From NCBI GenBank assembly GCA_019722365.1, contig JADFUC010000013.1:1-64000 (forward strand): 64,000 bases of DNA, written 5' to 3'. Shown in pieces: positions 1-11,786 of this stretch; the first letter of the stretch is position 1, and every line of letters begins with the position of its first letter. The stretch is from Lithospermum erythrorhizon (taxonomy: Eukaryota; Streptophyta; Magnoliopsida; Boraginales; Boraginaceae). Made by a program: the position numbers and the translations under genes. Below the pieces are notes generated by a model. The model made no database searches, was not told the origin of the DNA, and saw only the letters and a list, made by a program, of their open reading frames with translations.

Positions 1-1600
1 TATTACGTATTGCTGATTGTGAATATGGTATCGTGATCAAATATGAATCAAATACATATATACAGACCGAATAAAGTCATACAAATATAATTCCTTACTG
101 TGGAGTCTCGTATATAACACAATTTAATATATATAATGTCAGAGGGTCCTTGATAAAGATACACCCAAAAGAAATCAAGAGACTCAACAACGACTATAAC
201 TCTAGTCATCCACCATCTATCTCTCATATCTCCATAAATATACCACCATCTATCAAAAAGCATATGCTCCGATCCGTCTCACTGCCAGGAACGGACCACC
301 ATAATCACCTCGCACTTATACCGCAAAGATAGCCAAAACCGCACTCATACACAAAGTATAAGGCACGCGTGACTTATACACACAAAGATAAGGCACACCA
401 CACTTTATATACTCAAGAAGGCACAATCGCACTTATACACACGTATAAGGCACACCGCACTTATACACAGCCAAAGATAAGTACACCGCACTATACACTA
501 AGTATAAGGTACACCGCACTTATACACTAAGTATAGCACACACCGCACTTATACACTTAAGTATGCCACCCGCCTCATAATAATGTGATAAGGCACACCG
601 CACTTATACACTCAAAGATAAGGCACAATCGCAAGACTTATAAACACAAGATAAAGCGCTTCAATAGTTGTCACATATCCTCGGCAGCTAGCGAGAGAAA
701 TACCTAATCCCCGATCATCCCAACGACGGGGTCATATCCTAATACCTGCTTCACCTCAAAGCTCATACATAACTCCAACACCTCTCAATAACCAACTACT
801 TTACTCCCAACAATAGCAAAGCACACAACTAATACATCACACAATCGTAAATCAATCACAACCGCCGCCAAGGCCACATAAATACCACAAGTGCTAACAA
901 GGCCACATAAATACCACAAGTGCCATGCCACATAAATAATTACGCCAAGGCCATAAATACCACAAAGGCCGACAAGGCCACGTATCACGTAAAATATAAG
1001 TTGGGAGTTCGCTTCTCATCACTTACTCCCCAAACCACCTTCAACGCCGCGTAATGTGAGTCACATAACTCATTAGCTCACACATAATCTGCATAAACTA
1101 TTACATGTATACCATTCCTTACCTAAATCATATCACAAGGACATATACACCATTCACACATAATTATATTACAAAAGACCAGACACTCCTTTTTACACAT
1201 AATTATATTACAAGTGACAGTACACCATTTAAGTATACATAAGGTAATACACGTGAGATAAGTACTCACCTCGGTTCGCAATACGAAACGTCTCGCCTAA
1301 TCGATCCAAATGCCTTTCCACGTTCCGCGTCTAATCAAAACACCCGAAATTACAATTACTACTTATAACACAACTAATAATATAACATTCTGCCTGCATA
1401 TATAATCTCATACCGATACCCCCAAAATAACCCAACAAAAGTTCCCCTACCACCTTATTCCAACTTAAGTTCGCAACCTTTCCTATTAACGAATGAAGCC
1501 CACTACTAGTTTCAAAGGCCCTACCATTCCGATATTAACAACTAATCATCACATTTCAATTTCTATCTTTAATCTCAAATCAATTCACTATCCAACTTAC
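1..1600 (-). mobile_element. LTR-like retrotransposon fragment with tandem repeat array
   Basis: This is a decayed non-coding piece of the LTR-like family that recurs through the window. Landmarks shared with the copies near 16-18.6 kb and 19-21.4 kb, in the same order, are a 'caccatctatctctcatatc' box at about 208, a short tandem array at about 300-660, repeated 'aaggccacataaataccac' units at about 870-980, and a box at 1260-1330 whose minus strand reads AGGTGAGTACTTATC. No open reading frame matches a known protein. The piece is cut by the window edge. The minus orientation is set by comparison with the + copy at 31.6-34.3 kb. Confidence 0.55.
296..660 (-). repeat. Tandem array of ~29-bp palindromic units
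   Basis: About ten degenerate copies of a unit built around CTTATAC-(4-5 nt)-GTATAAG, separated by 'gcacaccgca'. Each unit is an inverted repeat. The same unit recurs in the other copies of this LTR-like family. Many copies here are damaged by small indels. Confidence 0.8.
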
Positions 1601-1797
1601 AAAACTCGTGAATATCCGAACATTCTCTAATCATGCGAGAATGGACCACCGCGACAAACACCGCTCTTGTACCTAAGTAAGCATAAGGCCAACCGCATTC
1701 TATACCGTAGAGTATAAGGCCACACCGACAATGCACACAACAAAGTGATCATAAATACTATCAGCTTCTTATACCGCAGTATAAAGCCAAACCGCAT

Positions 1798-4316
1798 TTA
1801 TATCAGACGACCCGCCAGTCGACGCCTCGAGGTCGTGAGTCGCTATCAACTCAGATATCGGAGTCACCATACGATGGCTCTATTAATGAAATCAATTGCT
1901 AAATAGTTCATAAACCTCGATAATTTGATAACAAGAAAATAGTTTCGAAATTTAAATGTTGACTACCGAATTTTAACTATCGGCACTACTTATACAACCC
2001 CAAGCATAAAACTTCATCAAAACCAAGTCACAAAAATATTCCCAAGATAGTTTACAATTTTTTTTCCAAAACAAAATGTAAAAACCGAGTACATCAAAAT
2101 AAGCAAAAAGGTGACTGGCTGAGATCCTAGCCACTTGTCCCTCACCTAAGTAAATCAACCTGGACACCCACGAACTCGCCGACCACAAGTAGCACCTCAC
2201 AACCTCAAGGAGGTAAGCTCGATAGCTTGCTGGAACTAATCACCCGGACGGTAACTTACCCACATCCGAACGGTATACGACAAAAATAATAGACGGGCGA
2301 TACAAAGAGATATATATATATATATACATATATAATCATATATACAATACATGAATATGTCTATTATCCAAGGCATCAACAAAACCATGCTCAATAACCA
2401 CACACATTATAGACTAGCCAGACGTTAACTCACATGTCATAAGATCTCATAACACATAATCAACTCTGATAAACAAAGATAATTTCACAACACGCCTTCA
2501 CAATACAATGTAGACTAATATAACTCAAGAAAAGGAAAACACATCAACATCATATAACAATTCATCCTTTCTCCGGCAAAAGCTCACCGCTCGAACAATC
2601 TAACAACAACATATCCTTTTCCCCGCGTGCCTACCCTTCGAACACCCAACATCATCGTATCCTTCCGTGTGCCTACCCTTCGAACACCCCCACATCACCC
2701 CAAATACCTCAACTTAAACAATCTACAATTCTACATACACAAACCAAACATACAACCATCACACAATAATCTCAATGTAACATCCACGATATATACACGA
2801 CACACCAATTTCTCGTGATGTAACCTATACTCCCACATAAATATACACCTAGATACGCTCAAAACACAAATATATACTCGCATACGAATACACTCAACAT
2901 AAACAATCTCAAAGAACTTACATTCAAACATAAATATACTCAAACACGATACACTCAAATAACTATAATTGTAATGCATCTAATACAACCACCCTACAAG
3001 TCAATATTTCCTCAGCTTCACAATTATACCTACAAATAATGCTCATATAGCATGTATACATTGTCACAACCAATTTACTCATATACCATACTCAAACATA
3101 AATAAGGTAACAAACGGTGATAAATCCCCACCTCACAAGCACCACTCACCAAGGGCCAAACGACCTCACGTCTCTTATCGCCCCGAAGTCCTGAATAAAC
3201 ATCCGAAAATATAATTACCACTCGTAATAGTCTCACCCCTTATCCTAATTCACCCTAACTTTTTAACCCATTTTAATTACAATATTGACAACTTACGTAT
3301 AGATTGCTAATTATGTTCAACAACAACTACGATAACGAATTCCCCTACCCGCACTAATCCCATAATCCCAAACCTTATCTAACTTACTAACATTTGCACC
3401 CGATTTCAATCAACCAAATTTCAACTCTTTGGGTTAGTTCAAGCTATTACGATCAACCCGAATCCCAAGTCCGCTTACTACTGAAATCCACTAAACTAAT
3501 TTCAACGATTTTCTCCAACACTTATAACCATAATCTCATTTCAAATACTCAACACATAACATTTTCAATAACAGATTTATACTATTAACCACATTTTAGA
3601 GAAAGTCAACCCAAAATCGCCGAAGTCAACTCGACTATAACGCCACTTTTACCCCAAATATCGATCATTATCAATTCCTATGTTATAATTCTAAGCCTAG
3701 ACAATAATTACATTCAATATCTCGAAAACCGGGTCAACCCAAAATTCTAAAAGTCAACTGTCTAAAAACATCCAAAATTCCACCTCAAACACGATGATTT
3801 CAACCTCAATAACAACTACTTTAAATCCAAGAATCAATTGACAAATAAAATTCAACATACAAAAAGTCAACTAAAAGTCAATCCTGGCATCTCCAAAGCA
3901 CTCAACAAAGATCGGACCTTTTCTTACCTTAAAACGACGAGGACGACGAGGGAAGCTCTCCAAAAATTTGAGCTCCAAAGCTTCGAGGAACAAAGGAGAA
4001 AATCGAAAAGAAAAAAAAAAAACGGAGTGAGAAGGGCAGACGCGCTGCCTGAGGGAAGCGAGAAGGAAGAATGGTTTTGGGGTTCAATATCAATGAGCAG
4101 AATCGGGGTTGGGCCCAAAAGTCCAACCGTGAAAATCCGAACGCTTTATTCGACGTTACCTCGCTTTTAATTTATCTCGACAACTAACTCCCGAACTTTA
4201 ACATCATCGCACATAAAATACCACAAGTGGGGGAATTAAATTTTTATGTAATTAAATTTAATAATCTCTCTCAAGCTTTAATTTATTTATCAACGAGTCG
4301 CTACTCGGTTATTACA
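1798..4316 (-). mobile_element. Probable solo LTR (~2.5 kb) nested in another LTR
   Basis: One end reads TGTAATAACCGAG on the minus strand at 4316, a typical TGTAA-type LTR start. The other end, near 1798, has a degraded 'cgacccgccagtcgacgcct' that lines up with 'ccacccgcctcaagccttac' of the copy beginning at 11787. Inside, both copies share 'gagtcgctatcaac', 'gtcaccatacga', 'gtaacttacccacatccgaa' and the terminal block at about 4190-4300. The flanks on both sides are the same hairpin repeat array, so this unit inserted into that array. I could not find a clean target-site duplication. Confidence 0.6.
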
Positions 4317-4319
4317 TAT

Positions 4320-4500
4320 ACATCAAGTATAAGGCCACACCGACAATGCACACATCAAAGTGATCATAAAGAGTCATACCGCTCTTATACCGAAGTATAA
4401 GGCCAAACCGCACTTATACACTAAGTATAAGGCCACACCGACAATGCACACAACAAATTGATCATAAAGAGTCATACCGCTCTTATACCGTAGTAGCAAG
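4320..4500 (-). repeat. Hairpin repeat array with ~116-bp higher-order copies
   Basis: The block 'aaagtgatcataaagagtca' plus a 'cttatac...gtataag' palindrome occurs twice, giving a higher-order period of about 116 bp. The perfect palindrome at 4384-4401 is CTTATAC-CGAA-GTATAAG, which on the minus strand becomes CTTATAC-TTCG-GTATAAG. Confidence 0.75.
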
Positions 4501-6375
4501 GCCAATAGTCACATATCCCGTGCCATGAGAGTCATCTAACCTCTAATCATCCAACCTTATGCACATCCTAATACCTGTCACCCAAAGTCACGCATAGCTC
4601 CAACCAACACCTCCGAAAGCAACTAGCTACTCTATTCTCAACCCATAACAAAGACACAACCAAACGCCTCTCTAACTGTAATCAACTGCACGCCAAGAAG
4701 GCCACGTAAATACGTATGCCGGCCAAGGCCATTGCACACGTAAATGCCGACAAGGCTACGTAAAATATAAATTGTCGACAAGGCCACCGAACACAAGAAC
4801 GTAAGTCGGGATTCGTTATTATTTACCTCAAGCAAATCTTCAATGCATCACACAACTATATCATGGCCCACAAACGAATCACACATATTCATACCACAAT
4901 GACACGTATATCATGCTCACATAATCATACCACAATGACACGTATATTATTCTCACATAATCATACCACAAATGACATGTTCACACAATTTAAAGTAAGT
5001 ACGAAGTGGCACCCGCGAGATAAAGATTCACCTTGGTTAAAGAATAAGGAAACGCCCGCATAATTGATCCAAGTGTCTTTTCCCATTCGTCTAATCAAAA
5101 CACCCGAAAATACAATTACTACTCACAACAAATTTTAATCCTTATCTTAATTCCATTCCCAACTTTTCAACCCATTTTAGTTACAAATTAATAATTTAAG
5201 TATAGATGGCTAATTATGTTTCAATGACAATTTCAACTATCCCGACTAAATCCCATAATCGGTCAACACCTTAACCAAAATACTAACATTTTCAACCAAT
5301 TTCAATCAACCCAAAATATCAACTTTTCCAACTAATTAAACCCATTTCTAACAACCTCAAATCCCAAAGCCCGTTTACTACTCAAAATCTAATAAACTAA
5401 TTTCAACATATATTCCTCCAACAACTTATAAATCATAATTTCCACCTCAAATAATCACAATAAAGGTCCAATAATATATTTATACTCAACAACGCTAGAA
5501 AAAGTCAACCCAAAGTCAACTCAACTATACTAACACTTTACCCCAAAAATCGATTATCATTATCTCCCTTTATACTATAATCTTAAAGTTCTTTCTTTAC
5601 AATAATTATATTTAATAATATCTCATAAAAACCGGTCAACCCAAAATTTTAAAAAGTCAACGAATCTTAAACGTCCGAAATCTATACCAAACACGCAATT
5701 TCAACTCGCACAACTAATTTAACTAATCAATTTGTATCAATAAAATTCGAAATACAAAAAGTCAACAAAAAAGTCAACTCAACCGAACTCACAAAATATT
5801 CAACAAGATCGGACATTTTACCTTGAATCATGAGATTTATGTGGAAACTCTCCAAGAAATTTTGAGGTCCAAAGTCATGAGGCGGAAGAGAAATCGGAGA
5901 AAGAAATTTCATGGGGAGCCTACTGCCATGGTGAAAGGCAAGAGGAAGTCCGACCTTTCTCTTTTGGGCTTCAAGGCTTATGAAAGCAACGGGTTGGCCC
6001 ATTACCTTTTATATGGTGAAACCCGATCAAGGACCAATCGATACTTCTCGCTTTTAACTTATCTCGACAACCAACTCAAACATTAACATTTCTACACTCA
6101 AATTATATTACCAATTCAACTAATATCATTACCATCCGACATAACTTTAAAAATTCAACATCAAATGTACTACCAACCGACCGATCTGTATTTTCACTAT
6201 TCAACTTCAAATTTTGATTTCTCCTTAAATAATCCAACGAGCAACTATTTTATACTATTACAAGAATATTAAGATGAAACCAGTTATTACAGCTATATAA
6301 TCACATTTAACTATCCTAGTAAATGAATTATTACAACAATTATCGCACAACGGGCATAATTAATGAAACCAATAA

Positions 6376-7140
6376 CTATTGATTTCCAACAACGCTGGCC
6401 CTCCGAGAAGCAGGTTTAGCGCCTATCAAGAAATGCACGGGCACGCAAAGGGGCAATAAGACCAACGGTAAGGCCGTGACCTGCAGAACCGCGACAGAAT
6501 ATTTTGGCCTTCTGTAGCTAAGGACGCCTGTGATCACTTCCTCGGAGATGCGATGCCCGTCGTGAGTACGCCAAAGATTCCTCACCAACCTCCCATAAGA
6601 CGACGAGCATGACGCGCCTGCCTTTCTACCAAAGGGGCGTTAAAATTACGGGAACCTTCCTAAAGACGCCAGCCAGGCGCACCATCGTAGGAGCGACTAC
6701 TTCACAAAATGGATGGCGCTGCTTACTCACCCGACAGATCACTTAAGAGTGTATTAGTTCCTAAAGTAGATCTTTCATCCGGTTCAAAGTACCAGTAATG
6801 ATCACCTGCAAGAATGGACAAATTACCGCCGAAAGAGTTGAGGACTTGTGGTTGGGAGCTCGGGTATATCACCTGATTGCTACTGTCATACCGCTAAGCC
6901 ACAAGGTGTAGAAGTAATGAACTGAAAATCTTCAAAGGCGCAAGAAGCGAAGGCAGAGGGAGGAGGCACACAAGGAGCTTCCCTTGATAGCCAAGCGGTC
7001 CTTCCGGACCACGCCTAACCCTATCACCGACGAAACCCCTTTCACTGCATGGATCGGATGCCTGCCGCGAGTATTCGCTGACTGAAACTGCAAGAGTGTC
7101 ATATTATAATGACTTGGCCAATGAGCACGATCGTCAGCCA
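6376..7140 (+). pseudogene. Decayed Ty3/gypsy integrase (zinc finger and core)
   Basis: Translation in shifting + frames gives recognisable pieces of a Tat-like Ty3/gypsy integrase in the right order. At about 6500-6590 there is 'YFGLL..KDACDHFL', like the GYFWPT.KEDA part of the H2C2 zinc-finger region. At about 6690-6720 there is 'DYFTKWMA', like the conserved DYFTKW block of the core. At about 6780-6830 there is 'FKVPVMITCKNGQI', where the family has a 'P..LITDNG.QF' block. At about 6975-7060 there is 'LPLIAKRSFRTTPNPITDET', like LP..LWAYRTTPR..TGETPF. Frameshifts and stops rule out function. The first catalytic Asp (DYFTKW) remains; the second motif has changed from DNG to CKNG. Confidence 0.7.
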
Positions 7141-7769
7141 ACTTGGACTTATTGTAGAGTAATAGGTCGTCAGAGCTTTCAACAAGATTTGCCTAATGTA
7201 AGGACAGTTGGTTGCCCATTACAACATGAAGGTCCGAGGTCGATAATTTCGTGAGACCCGGCCATCACAAAGGATATAAGCATTCTCTCGCAAAAGCCGG
7301 GGAAGTCAATCTCCATGGAAGGACTGCATCTTCGCCAAGAGGATTGGCTGACCACATACGAACTGAAACCTTGGAAGCATGCCAGTAGCCATGGAATGTA
7401 TGCCATCTGAGGAAATATTACATTTAAGCGCACCTCTTATGTTTTCCCCTTTATTATTTTTCGAATAAAAGATTGATTTCAGCCAATGTTGTCCTAAAAG
7501 TTCGGACAAAGTTCTAAGTGGGTAGTGTCGACTGCACCCGGCCGCTCAAAGTGTACTCCACGGATAAGCCAATTTGATGAAAAATCTATGTAAATATTCG
7601 AGTACATCCTACCGCTCTGATCGATCGTGAGAACCAAATCCCTATGTTGGACAAGGAAGAAAGTTCTGCAAAGTGGAGTTGTCCCATGTACAATCCTCCC
7701 ATGCCAAAAGAACCATAAAACCCTTTATGCAGGGATCCGGGGCACGAAATAAACAGACATAAAACTCTT
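7141..7769. other. Untranslatable remainder of the gypsy element
   Basis: This GC-richer stretch lies between the integrase relic and its tandem repeats. I recognise no protein motif in any frame. By position it should be the integrase C-terminus and start of the 3' region of the same decayed element. Confidence 0.3.
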
Positions 7770-8180
7770 TAAGTGTAGGACCCCTAGCCATGCCGATCGA
7801 GATCCTTCCCCGACTCCATGCTCGGGAGGTGAGCCCGGCCACTACGGAGGAGTTACTAACAAACATGGAAATAGAATCGAGAAGTCTCCCAGCCATGTCG
7901 ACGAGATCCTCCCCGACCCAAGTGGTCCCGAGTGCAGCCCCGACTAATACTAGAGGAGTAAGTACCCCGAACAAACATAGAAATAAAAGTTGGAGGAGAT
8001 CCTAGCCATGTTTTACCGACATCCTCCTCGTAATCTGCTGGTCCGGAGGCGGTACCTGCCAACACGCTGAAAGCAAGATACCAAAAAAATCGTGAATAAG
8101 CCGGGAGGAGACCCCTAGTCATAGTTTTATGAGATCCTCCCAACCCAGAGGTCCAGAGGAGAGCCCCCGGCCAACATGGG
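7770..8180 (+). repeat. ~100-116-bp tandem repeats after the integrase relic
   Basis: Four diverged units each begin with 'cctagccatg' or close variants (about 7787, 7887, 8003, 8113) and contain 'gagatcctcccc' followed by 'gag(c)ccc(gg)cc'. Spacing is about 100, 116 and 110 bp. Tandem repeats between the integrase and the 3' LTR are known in plant Tat/Retand Ty3/gypsy elements, so this is probably the 3' untranslated region of the same element. A short purine run (about 8288-8296) could be a decayed polypurine tract, but no clear LTR start follows it. Confidence 0.65.
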
Positions 8181-8589
8181 AGGCATAAGCACCTCCAAGC
8201 AGCAAAATAGAACTATGTTAAGGAACAAGAACAAAAGAATACAGGGGAGCAAAAACGTGGGAAGTTTTATATCACAAACCCCTGCAGCGGGGGGAGTAAA
8301 AGATAAAATAAAAGAAACTCTCACCAAGTGGCCGGGAAAGATACGCTTCCATGGGAAGCGGGAATGTTGTTCTCTACCCGGCAGATACTGCAGATCCTAT
8401 AAGCTCCTCTCGCCAAAGCAGGAGTACCGAGCCCGGTCCTCGAAGGCCAGGATTTAAGTCCGAAGGATCAAGGCTGACGCTGACGGCATCTCCGCTATTT
8501 AAATCAGCCGAAATCGATTCCTTTATTAAGCCCGCTGCGACAATTGTGTATCAATTTATTTTCATCAAGAAGTTAAATGTTATTATTGG

Positions 8590-9480
8590 AACTTAGTGTT
8601 CACTCTTTAGTAATCAGATATTACTAGTTCGGCTCCTCAAGTGATAATTTAAGGGGTTATGAAAGCGATTGCTAAGATCTTAATCACTAATCGTTATAAT
8701 AATAGTAATCGTCAAATTATTATTATAACTTGTTTCATTATCTGAGCTAAGAAGGTCACACACATACAATGACGTTAAATTATATTTCATGTATGAAATT
8801 AAACTACATTTGTTAAATTGAGAGTTGATTGTATCAACGAATATTCTCATTTGGAATTTTACATCGATAATGTAAAATATAATTGATGAACTCGAATGAA
8901 TTAATTAGTCAATTGAATTAATTCGATAGTTAGTTGAGCTCAAGTAGTAACTGTTAGTTACTATTAACAACTCATAGTGTTTGGATTTTACTTAACGGTT
9001 TAATTAAATCAAACGAGTCGAAGTCTAATAACCGCTCGGTCAGTTTAAATTAAATGATGGACTCACTATAAGGCGGTAGCCTTATCATTTAGGTTTCATA
9101 TGATTATGAAACAAAAGAAAACTCCTATTTCTCCAAGGATGGCTGAAAATACCAAGTGGAAGAATTGAAATTTCTTCTTGATTTTTCCACCCAACCTCCT
9201 TAGTTCTAGCAAACTCAAGCTGCGGATTCAACCCTTCAGTGTGTGCAATTCCTGCAGAACAATCGACTTGGTGTCGACAAACAATTGGAGGAGGATTTCA
9301 AAGGGAATTCACGCCAGCTGAGCTCGATTTGCGCGGTTGTCACTATCTTCCGCCGCAATGTAAGCACTCTCTTTATTCATACGCATATTATGTGTTTTAG
9401 ATTAATTTATGTCATTTTGAGGATCCTGATGTATGAATTCGTGTTTAATCACAAACGAATTCATAATAGATTCTAACAGC
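8590..9480 (+). mobile_element. Copia-like LTR (copy 1)
   Basis: Non-coding, with landmarks typical of dicot Ty1/copia LTRs: 'atctgagctaagaaggtcac' (about 8740), 'tttcatgtatgaaattaaac' (8787), 'attgagagttgattgtatca' (8817) and 'cgaatattctcat' (8838). The reverse complement of 61.5-62.16 kb carries the same landmarks in the same order, so these are two members of one family in opposite orientation. The exact ends are not visible. Confidence 0.6.
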
Positions 9481-11786
9481 CCTTAGAGCCTACCAAGTTC
9501 GATATTTTATCTAATCCGATGCGTGTGTCAATTTAGTTGTTAATTAATTAGATTGATTCTTATGATTTGTATTCAATTGATGAATATATAATATGAAAAA
9601 ATAAACCCATTTTATATGTATATCACACCGCTGGAAATCATTATTTCATTGTATTGGATTTTGATGACGGTATTGTTTAATTGTTTCATGAAATAAAAGT
9701 AGATAAAACTTGATTAATTTGAGGTAGAATCATTTCGATTTGGCGAGAGGGTTAAAATTTTAAAATTACGAATTAAATATGTGTTCACGATCCGAGGTCC
9801 TGCATTTTTCCCGAATTTTTTAAGTAATTCTAACAATTCATTGAATTTCGGATTGCTTTGGGTTTAATCGAAAAAATTAGAAGTGTTTTTTGATGAAATT
9901 CCACTGCACATGTTCAATAATGATATTGCTGATGTTCGTTGAATCCCAGAATTTTTGTGAGCCTCCAAATTGTTTTTATAAAAGTTGCAATTAACTGAAA
10001 ACCGAAAAAAATTGAAATGAATTACCTAAATGAAGTCGCCGAACTTCAAGGGCTCAGACAGGCGTGTCCGTGCCGAATAGCGCATTCCAAATGCACTGAC
10101 GTAGCTCACTGTGTACTATGGCACTGTGAGGCGATGTCAATTCTGGGTGGTGGCCTAGATATTTGCCGACATCAAGCTCATCGTCCGCTTTTTAAAACCC
10201 TAAATGTATTTAATGTAATTATTTTTTATTTTAAAATTATTGGTAATTATTAATTGGTTTTAAAATGTTAAATCATAAATTTTGTCATTAAGATGATTGA
10301 AAATATATCTTGAATGGCATTAAATTTGATTTATATTTCCCTTTCATAATTATTTTCATTAATTGATAATTTTGAAAATATTTTTCATGGTAACTTTTAA
10401 ATTTTGAATTTTGGAGTTAATTACTTGTAAGTAATTATTTCATGATTTAAGTGGTTGGTAATTATTGTAATAATTATCATTAATCATGTGTGTATATATG
10501 TAAATTGAAAATTTACATTAATTGATAATTAATTTTAAAAATAATGGGTAATTAATTAGTCAATTATGAACACATTTACTTTCATTTCATTTAATATATA
10601 TGACATTGAGTGCATTTATTTGTTTTAATATTTTGCCTATATATATTGTTATGGAATGGAAAGGAGGTATTTAGATACGCAGCATTTCACTCAGATATAT
10701 TTATATATAATCGAAAATAGGATTTTATTAGCAAGATTTCACTTCATGTTGATATAATATGTTCTAGGGGCCATATCTATATCTCCTAAATGTGTGTTAT
10801 TTATTTATTTTTTATGTTGTGCATGTTGCTTGAATATGTGCTATCTATGCATGGTTAAATAAAGTTAAATAACATTAATCTCACCAATTAAAATTTAAGC
10901 AAAGTATCAAGCCAATTTTAAAGTTGTGAAATCAGTTGCATCATCCGGCACACCGCCATTTATTGTGTGCTGGCCAGCTTTTGAAATTTGATATGACAAT
11001 GGATCATGTTGAAGTGATTTCCACCAACGCGGCGGGCTTTCTCGCATGATCATTCCAAGTAGCTATTTGGTTTAATCGGCATGCTTAAACCGTGTTTTCG
11101 GGCGATGTTAAAGTCGTAGCATCCTCGTGATGGCATGCTAAATGGCTACGCAGTTAAGTGGTTTCGTAATTGGTTGGTAACCTACTAATATATGCCGGAT
11201 TCAAAATGTATGCGCATGCCGCTTGAATCGGGCATAATAGACTTTGAAATTTTGCATATTACTTTACATAATTGGTCGATAACCTACTATTATACTTCGA
11301 TTCAAAACGCATGCACTATTGCTGCTTGAATCCGAGCATGTGGATCTGATACCTTGTACATTTTGCTTAGGATTTGAAGTATGTGTGGATATTATATTTA
11401 CAATTCATTTTGTAAATACGTACGGATTGCTTAACTACACCGCTTATTTTAAGTCAGATATTTTCTATTATATGTTTGGCTTATTTAGTTTACCTATTTT
11501 ATCCACCATTTATTGGGCAAACTAAATAAAAATGACTATAATGTGAAATAAAATAAGTTAAGGAGAAATTCGAATGACTTGTTGAAACAAAGATATAACG
11601 CGATTCTCCTTCAACTATTGTAATTCCACAGATGCTTAATAGAGAAAAACTTAAATACCACAAATATTTAAGCATCGATTCAATCATGTCGATATCGCTG
11701 ATGAACTTTGGGTTCAAGTGAACAAAGTCACATGATATGATTGGAAGGATAATTAATTTTGACTCAATCAAAGTTGATGACGCTTA
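9480..11786. other. AT-rich DNA with no recognisable gene
   Basis: No supported coding region. The stretch 9480-10900 is very AT-rich. At 11170-11360 a unit of about 98 bp is present twice in diverged form ('taacctact' followed by 'gattcaaaa' and 'gcttgaatc'). The sequence looks transposon-derived but I cannot assign a family. Confidence 0.4.

Larger units (their letters stand above)
1620..6291 (-). mobile_element. LTR-like unit, interrupted by a second LTR
   Basis: Outer copy of the recurrent family, represented by about 1620-1797 plus 4317-6291. The hairpin repeat array (1660-1797 and 4320-4500) is split by the element at 1798-4316. Beyond it follow the 'gacaaggccacgtaaat' units (4690-4800), a degenerate AGGTGAATC box (about 5025), a stretch rich in 'aaagtcaac' (5500-5790), and a terminus at 6291 that reads TGTAATAACTGG on the minus strand. 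The copy at 19-21.4 kb ends with the same terminus (21445). There is no coding capacity. Confidence 0.55.

Noticed and set aside
296..660. Possible CRISPR array
   Set aside because: Repeats are palindromic and regularly spaced, but spacers are not unique, units are degenerate, and the setting is a plant retroelement.
3838..4170. 110-codon + strand open frame
   Set aside because: It lies in the 'aaagtcaac' stretch of an LTR-like unit, has a low-complexity Lys/Arg composition, and the related copies do not keep the frame open.
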